Shown here piece after piece: positions 59,481 to 64,000 of a stretch of 64,000 bases of DNA. The stretch's first letter is position 1. The number at the start of each line of letters is the position of its first letter. The position numbers and the translations under genes were made by a program. Where the stretch lies: positions 22,548 through 86,547 of the forward strand of contig NZ_VLNR01000024.1 in assembly GCF_007489275.1 (NCBI RefSeq), given 5' to 3'. The DNA is from Aquimarina algiphila (GTDB taxonomy: Bacteria > Bacteroidota > Bacteroidia > Flavobacteriales > Flavobacteriaceae). The notes under the pieces were generated by a model. It worked only from the letters and a program-made list of their open reading frames with translations. It was not told where the DNA came from and made no database searches.

Positions 59481-62114
59481 ATGAAATCTATATATAAAAT
59501 ATTGATCATAGGTGTGGTATGCCTATTATCTACAAAGGTTTTTGCTCAGTTTGAAGTAACATCAGACCCTTCAAATAAACAAGTACAGGGTAAATCAGGT
59601 TCAATTGCAGCCTGTAGCTGCGCAGAAGGTATCGAAGGAGATTGGACACGTTTTCAAAGTATTTTAGCACAACAAGCGGCACGGGAAAGAGACAAATGGT
59701 TAGCCGACCAACAAGTGATCCAAAAAAATGAAATAGAAAGACGTTTAAGAAAATCATTCCCTTCTTTTCCAGAAGCTCAAAAAGAATATTTTAAAGAAAC
59801 TTCTTATAGAGAAATCTCAAAAAATATTTTAGATGGTGTAAAAAGAGAATTTGCAAATGCATCTATTGATAATAAAGGTAAAGTAGAACAGAAAAGAATA
59901 GAAATAAACACCTTACAATACAGAGGTCAAGTATCAGATGCTTTGGCTGCCTATACCTTTGGGGATTTAAAAAGCGGTGGAAAACCTATAAAGGATTATT
60001 TTTCCGTTACTGGACGTATAAATGAAATTGCAAGTGAATTAAACAATAGTTTAAAACCTGCAGCAAATGATGCATCAAAAATTAAAAACGGATTACTTAA
60101 GGTAGAACAAAGAGATTTGCTTCTTGATAGAATGGTTGAATTAGCAATAGCTAGATTTAATTCTTACAACGTAGAGGATAAGGTAAAAGTTATGACAAAA
60201 TACCTGATTAGTGCCAATGCTAATATCGGTGACTATGGTTTGTTATATACTTCTCCTCCATTTATTTACAATCCAGAAGAACATAATCCCCGACAAATTG
60301 CAATTGATCAAGCAAGAACTTTAGGCACATCAGATGCTTTACCCGATCCTACAGAGACAGGTGATCAAGCTGTAGGCCTTCATGCTATTGCTTCTATTAG
60401 TAACACAGCTTATAATTATACTATAGGAAAAACCGATTTACGACAAGAACTCGGTAGGTATTTTAATCATAATAGATATAATGCTCAATCTGTGACTATG
60501 ATGCAAAGGGTTATGAATCCTTATTTGAGTAATAATAATATAAGTGCGTTTAGCTCAGAACTTACATCTAATATGGTTCCCCCAACCCTGCAATCAAGTT
60601 CAAATAGAGAATTAGCATTGTCATGGAGAGCAGACGGATTACTAGAAAGTGTAAACCATCCTTTTGATGGAGTAGGTAATGTAATGGCCGAATTATACAC
60701 AAATGAAGAAAGAACCTTTCCCAGAGAAGGCAATTCAATACGACAAATGTTTAATGCTAATGGTCTAAGTGTTCCCAGTACTATATCAGACTATGATTTA
60801 GGAAGGGTTTTCGATTTTAACAAAACTCCGTATGGAGGAAAACCTGGTCCAAACTTCTATTATAATGTTGAAATTATATTTAAGCCTACTATTGGTAGAA
60901 TTCTTTGGAGTCAAGGAGTAAGAATGGATAATATTTATTCTGATCCGATTAATATGCAAGCAGCGGTAGCTGCATCAAGAGGAGAAAGTTTTGACATCCA
61001 ATTTTTTAAAGCAATTTCAAATGTTTCAGATAGGTTAAACTTAAATAGCACACAAAGAAATTGGTTAGGACAAATTGAGAATAGAGACACGGCAATAGAA
61101 TTAGATACATTTATTAATAAATCTCTTGAAGGAAATTCTTTACCAACTGAAGCTTTGGAAATAGGTCTTGAATTATTCAATTATATAAATGGAGTTAACA
61201 CTACTCCTTTGGGAATTCAGTTTTTTCATGATGCTTTATTTGCCTATAATAACAATAGAAATCTTGATTTTTCACCATACCTTAATCAAAATCTCCTCAT
61301 AATTGGGTATGGAGCAACCGTAAATTGTCCAAACCCTCCATGCGACATTACTCCTAATATTGATACTTTATGGGAATTTGGTCCTAAAATTTTCAGAGAT
61401 GCAGCTGACGCAATTGGCTCTGCTGTATTAAGGCTAACAGAATATCAATTTTCAGACAACATTGAAGGAGCATTTGTTCGTGCTGTTTTTATTGATCAAG
61501 GGTTAGATCCTACAGGAATAACAAATAGAGATTTAGGGGAGATATTTAGTATTAGAAGAAATGATTTATCTTTTGAAATAAGATATGATACTAGTATTGC
61601 TCAGGATATGCTAGATACTAGTATGGGACTATTCGATATTGTTGCTCTTTTAGCACCAAGTAGAGGTGGTGGGGCGTTTTTAGCTGCTAGAGGTGGCGGA
61701 GTTATAACGAAACAAGTTTTAAAACAATATTTAGCAACAATAGCTAAAGGGTCGTGGAAAGTGGTAAATGAATCCATGAGTGAAGCCGCTAAGAGATATC
61801 AAGAGTTTATTAGTGGAAGAAAATGGAATGAAAGTTTTATATTAGACGATATCAAATTTGATGCTTTAAAAAATGGTGTTTTAGGAGATGCTAAATCAGG
61901 ATTACGTAACTTTGTAGACCCAAATACAGGACAGTTTAAACCCTTTTTTCAAGGTGCTCAATCCTTAATAGATCAAGCTAAAAGACAAACAAGAGCAGCA
62001 CAAGGAAATCCAATAGAATGGCATTTTCAGTATGAAGAGGTTCGAAAAGCAACAGAGCTTCTGTTTAACGGTATAGACGATATAAAAATAATTTTATTAC
62101 ATACACCGAATTAA
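59481..62114 (+). CDS. Large exported protein with Tox-REase-5-type nuclease toxin domain
   Basis: 877 residues with a Sec signal peptide (ILIIGVVCLLSTKVFAQ). The C-terminal 100 residues fit the Tox-REase-5 polymorphic toxin domain: FDALKNGVLGDAKSGL with a D...DAK nuclease signature, QAKRQTRAAQGNPIEWHFQ and the closing beta strand IKIILLH. The preceding RGGGAFLAARGGG stretch resembles the hydrophobic linkers found before toxin tips. The long N-terminal region (about 25-680) is unrecognised. No T9SS sorting domain is present. The next gene is the likely immunity gene. Confidence 0.77.
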   Translation: MKSIYKILIIGVVCLLSTKVFAQFEVTSDPSNKQVQGKSGSIAACSCAEGIEGDWTRFQSILAQQAARERDKWLADQQVIQKNEIERRLRKSFPSFPEAQKEYFKETSYREISKNILDGVKREFANASIDNKGKVEQKRIEINTLQYRGQVSDALAAYTFGDLKSGGKPIKDYFSVTGRINEIASELNNSLKPAANDASKIKNGLLKVEQRDLLLDRMVELAIARFNSYNVEDKVKVMTKYLISANANIGDYGLLYTSPPFIYNPEEHNPRQIAIDQARTLGTSDALPDPTETGDQAVGLHAIASISNTAYNYTIGKTDLRQELGRYFNHNRYNAQSVTMMQRVMNPYLSNNNISAFSSELTSNMVPPTLQSSSNRELALSWRADGLLESVNHPFDGVGNVMAELYTNEERTFPREGNSIRQMFNANGLSVPSTISDYDLGRVFDFNKTPYGGKPGPNFYYNVEIIFKPTIGRILWSQGVRMDNIYSDPINMQAAVAASRGESFDIQFFKAISNVSDRLNLNSTQRNWLGQIENRDTAIELDTFINKSLEGNSLPTEALEIGLELFNYINGVNTTPLGIQFFHDALFAYNNNRNLDFSPYLNQNLLIIGYGATVNCPNPPCDITPNIDTLWEFGPKIFRDAADAIGSAVLRLTEYQFSDNIEGAFVRAVFIDQGLDPTGITNRDLGEIFSIRRNDLSFEIRYDTSIAQDMLDTSMGLFDIVALLAPSRGGGAFLAARGGGVITKQVLKQYLATIAKGSWKVVNESMSEAAKRYQEFISGRKWNESFILDDIKFDALKNGVLGDAKSGLRNFVDPNTGQFKPFFQGAQSLIDQAKRQTRAAQGNPIEWHFQYEEVRKATELLFNGIDDIKIILLHTPN

Positions 62115-62126
62115 ATATATAACATT

Positions 62127-62642
62127 ATGAGTGATACGTATATTTCAATAGTTCCAACTAAAATCGAAAAAGGTAAAGCGGCTATGTTAGCTGAAAAATT
62201 CAAGTCTAAATTAATCACTGACAAAATTATTTCTAAAGATTGTACTCCAAGTGAAAATGTTGCTTCTATTTTAGTAAACAATGATGATAAGTTTAAAAGT
62301 TTAGAAAATAATAAATTAGAAATTGTTACTAATAGGAAAGTTTTTGAAAATGGAGGAAATGGTCTAGTTGAAATAACTTGTTCAAAATGTGATTTTGATA
62401 TAATAGAAAGTAATTGGATGGATGCTGTTGAGGAATGGTATTATGATTCAGGAAAAGATGATTTTAGATGTCCGAACTGTTCAAACCAAACATCAATAAC
62501 CGAATACCTTTTTAATCCTCAATGGGGTTTTAGTGAACTAGGATTTACTTTTTGGAATTGGCCTGAATTTACTGAAAAATTTGTATCTGAAATAGAAAAT
62601 TTGTTAGGAAGTAAAGTCGGGATTGTATATGGACGAATATAA
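62127..62642 (+). CDS. Probable immunity protein with zinc ribbon
   Basis: 171 residues, no signal peptide, so cytoplasmic. Two CxxC pairs (CSKCDFDI near 93 and CPNCSNQT near 118) form a probable zinc ribbon, and the end FTFWNWPEFTEKFV ... LGSKVGIVYGRI resembles small proteins found next to Rhs-type toxins. It begins 12 bp after the toxin stop and has the usual place of an immunity gene. Confidence 0.68.
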   Translation: MSDTYISIVPTKIEKGKAAMLAEKFKSKLITDKIISKDCTPSENVASILVNNDDKFKSLENNKLEIVTNRKVFENGGNGLVEITCSKCDFDIIESNWMDAVEEWYYDSGKDDFRCPNCSNQTSITEYLFNPQWGFSELGFTFWNWPEFTEKFVSEIENLLGSKVGIVYGRI

Positions 62643-62645
62643 CAA

Positions 62646-62675
62646 TAAGCCAAGTCTAGTAAAAGACTTGGCTTA
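62646..62675 (+). terminator. Hairpin after the immunity gene
   Basis: A perfect 12-bp stem (62646-62657 with 62664-62675) and a 6-base loop directly after the stop codon. The T-run behind it is poor, so termination may be partial. Confidence 0.5.
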
Positions 62676-62687
62676 AAATTAAAGAAA

Positions 62688-62987
62688 ATGGAAACACAAG
62701 ACAAGGCATTGCTATTTGGAATTTTATCATTCGGAACTTTATTTCTTTTTGCTGTGATAAGTTCTTTTAAAGCTCAAAACGATTTATTTATATTGATAGG
62801 AGGTGTTTTTCTAATCATTGGTATAACACTTAGTGGCTTTAGTATTATTCTAAGTGTAAAATCGATTAGAAATGGACATAAAATAAAAGGATGGATTTCA
62901 ATGTTGTTTAGTTCTATACTTCCTCTTTTTATTATTGCAGTAATTGGAGTATTATTATTTGATATGTATAAATTAATTATACGATAA
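62688..62987 (+). CDS. Small DUF4190-like membrane protein
   Basis: 99 residues with three hydrophobic segments ([61 protein letters not shown]). The arrangement and the SIRNGHKIKGW segment recall DUF4190-type proteins. Its function and any link to the toxin pair are unknown. Confidence 0.58.
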   Translation: METQDKALLFGILSFGTLFLFAVISSFKAQNDLFILIGGVFLIIGITLSGFSIILSVKSIRNGHKIKGWISMLFSSILPLFIIAVIGVLLFDMYKLIIR

Positions 62988-63442
62988 TGATTTTAAAGAA
63001 AATGGATAGATCTATCGTTTTTTGTTCCGTTTATTATCAAAGATTGATCCTGTTGCTTGTGATTCGGTAATGCTGTATAAATTTATACAGCATTACCGAA
63101 TCATCTATTTTCAGAAATCAGTTCATTTACTTCTCTTTGCTACCCAGCCACTACTCTACAAGCATCAGTCACTAATTTGAATTGGTAAACAAAAATATTC
63201 CTAGTAGTTTTAAAAGTAGAAAAACACAAACAACGATTTATCTCTTAGAACCATTTGTATATTTCACGCAACCATTTTGAAACCACAACATCTATATAAC
63301 ACTGATATTACATAAGTTAACTCGTTTTTACCTCAAATCGAGTGTGAATTAAAGGTTGGTTTTATGAAGTAATCCTATACTGTAAGTTTTAGTCGGGAGA
63401 TAGCATCTTCTACGAAAAGATTAACCTAATTCTTTTATTGCT
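62988..63442. other. Spacer holding a long palindrome
   Basis: 455 bases without a supported gene. Its only striking feature is the 42-bp palindrome at 63061-63102. Confidence 0.5.
63061..63102. repeat. Perfect 42-bp palindrome
   Basis: The left half GATTCGGTAATGCTGTATAAA (21 bases, 63061-63081) is followed directly by its exact reverse complement, with no spacer base. There is no strong T-run on either side, so it is not a standard terminator. It could be a hairpin processing site, a recombination or transfer site, or the junction of two inverted element ends. Confidence 0.8.
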
Positions 63443-63892
63443 ATGAAGTATCTTTCAATTTACTACCAGCTATTTAATCAAGACCTTAACGAATTAAATA
63501 CAGGTTTTATTCCTAAAAGAAAATACCTGACCTTTTTAAAACAACAACACCCTTACCTTTTTACCAAGTATTCGGTACAAATCAACCAGAAAGATAAAGA
63601 CCTGTTTTCACTGATTCGATTTGTAGAGACCCCTTTTTACGATCAGGAATACCTAACTACTAAAAATGGATTTGCCATTATCTCGCCTAAAGAGGTTTCT
63701 CAAGATGTATTTGCCTTTGTTCTCAAGACTTTAGAACTAAAGTCTAGTGAAATTTCAGAATTACACGTTAAAGAAGAGGGTAACATTTTTCATTTTGAAA
63801 TTATTATCGCGCGGTGTTTTGCTAAATTATCCGAAATTGAATTGTGTTTTTATTACTATTCGGTACTTATGTGGAAATTCTTGCCAAACTGA
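63443..63892 (+). pseudogene. Hypothetical gene cut short by an IS end
   Basis: A 149-residue frame (MKYLSIYYQLFNQDLNELNTG) with no family recognised. The last codon before the stop is at 63887-63889; the stop TGA at 63890-63892 is the first three bases of the inserted repeat sequence TGACCCACC. The gene was therefore probably longer before the insertion. The C-terminal stretch CFAKLSEIELCFYYYSVLMWKF may already be altered. Confidence 0.55.
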
Positions 63893-64000
63893 CCCACCTA
63901 TTCCTATTATATTGACCCAGTAAATCCTATTTAAACTGACCCACCTATTCTTGTTTAAATTGACCCACCCCCAAAAGTGTGTGTATTAAATAACTTGTAT
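63890..64000. mobile_element. End of an IS21-like element (partial)
   Basis: Four TGACCCA repeats start at 63890, 63913, 63937 and 63961, 23-24 bp apart; two of them share TGACCCACCTATTC. Regularly spaced repeats inside the terminus, starting with TG, are the mark of the IS21 family, in which they bind the IstA transposase. The transposase genes would lie beyond the window. Confidence 0.6.

Larger units (their letters stand above)
53134..64000. mobile_element. Integrative element, left part (runs off the window)
   Basis: It begins at the tRNA-Leu fragment, with a tyrosine integrase 170 bp inside, then small lipoproteins, membrane and DNA-binding proteins, a toxin-immunity pair and an IS end. 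Because the tRNA lies on the minus strand and only its 3' part is at this end, the complete tRNA-Leu should lie beyond the right edge of the window. No conjugation genes are seen in this part. Confidence 0.6.

Noticed and set aside
63890..64000. CRISPR-like repeat array
   Set aside because: The repeats are only about 8-14 bp, 23-24 bp apart and begin an element; this fits IS21 terminal repeats and not CRISPR.

Overview
The window is a chromosomal segment of an AT-rich Flavobacteriia-type bacterium (Bacteroidota), in character like marine genera such as Aquimarina; the genus is a guess. Signs for this are the low G+C, the near absence of Shine-Dalgarno sites, many lipoproteins with the xxSC/xxAC lipobox, a class Ia ribonucleotide reductase of eukaryote-like spacing, a C-terminal T9SS sorting domain, DUF3109 and MarC housekeeping genes, and a uronate-degradation (PUL-like) operon. 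No CRISPR array, rRNA or complete tRNA was seen.

Layout. 0-6.2 kb: the 3' end of dxs, a lipocalin-like lipoprotein, and nrdB-nrdA-dgt on the minus strand. 6.8-19.6 kb: the most unusual region. It holds a cholesterol-dependent-cytolysin-like protein, a patatin/cPLA2-like phospholipase, a protein with an S74 intramolecular chaperone domain, a beta-propeller-like protein and a short Mur-ligase-like enzyme. These sit beside an ECF sigma factor, a membrane TPR protein of anti-sigma layout, a periplasmic TPR-CHAT protease and a lipoprotein. Three transcription units here carry the same non-housekeeping promoter: TGTTAACCTTT (one variant), then 11-12 bp, then ACACTAAA. This suggests one ECF-controlled regulon joining a CHAT protease signalling module to a set of membrane-attacking proteins. 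It is the best candidate for an undescribed system.

19.8-29 kb is ordinary: DUF3109, MarC, an S41 protease, dCMP deaminase, HupE/UreJ, an outer-membrane protein, a GAF histidine kinase. 29.1-32.8 kb is a TetR-controlled operon with two matching operators. 33 kb holds a DUF1203 gene split by a frameshift. 33.5-42.9 kb is a unsaturated-uronate locus (GH105, kduI, kduD, an Nramp-like transporter without metal ligands, a large lipoprotein; divergently DUF4861 and an RraA-like protein) with an AraC regulator.

43.0-53.2 kb is bounded by two directly repeated copies of the 3' part of a tRNA-Leu(CAA) gene and looks like an old genomic island. It carries AraC-regulated oxidoreductase cassettes, some duplicated, with paired 21-bp-spaced operator half-sites. 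A tyrosine integrase directly beyond the second copy starts a second, younger island that runs to the window edge. That island carries small DNA-binding proteins, a T9SS-sorted Sel1 protein, a large Sec-exported toxin ending in a Tox-REase-5-type nuclease domain with its probable zinc-ribbon immunity gene, and the end of an IS21-like element whose first bases give the stop codon of the gene it interrupts.
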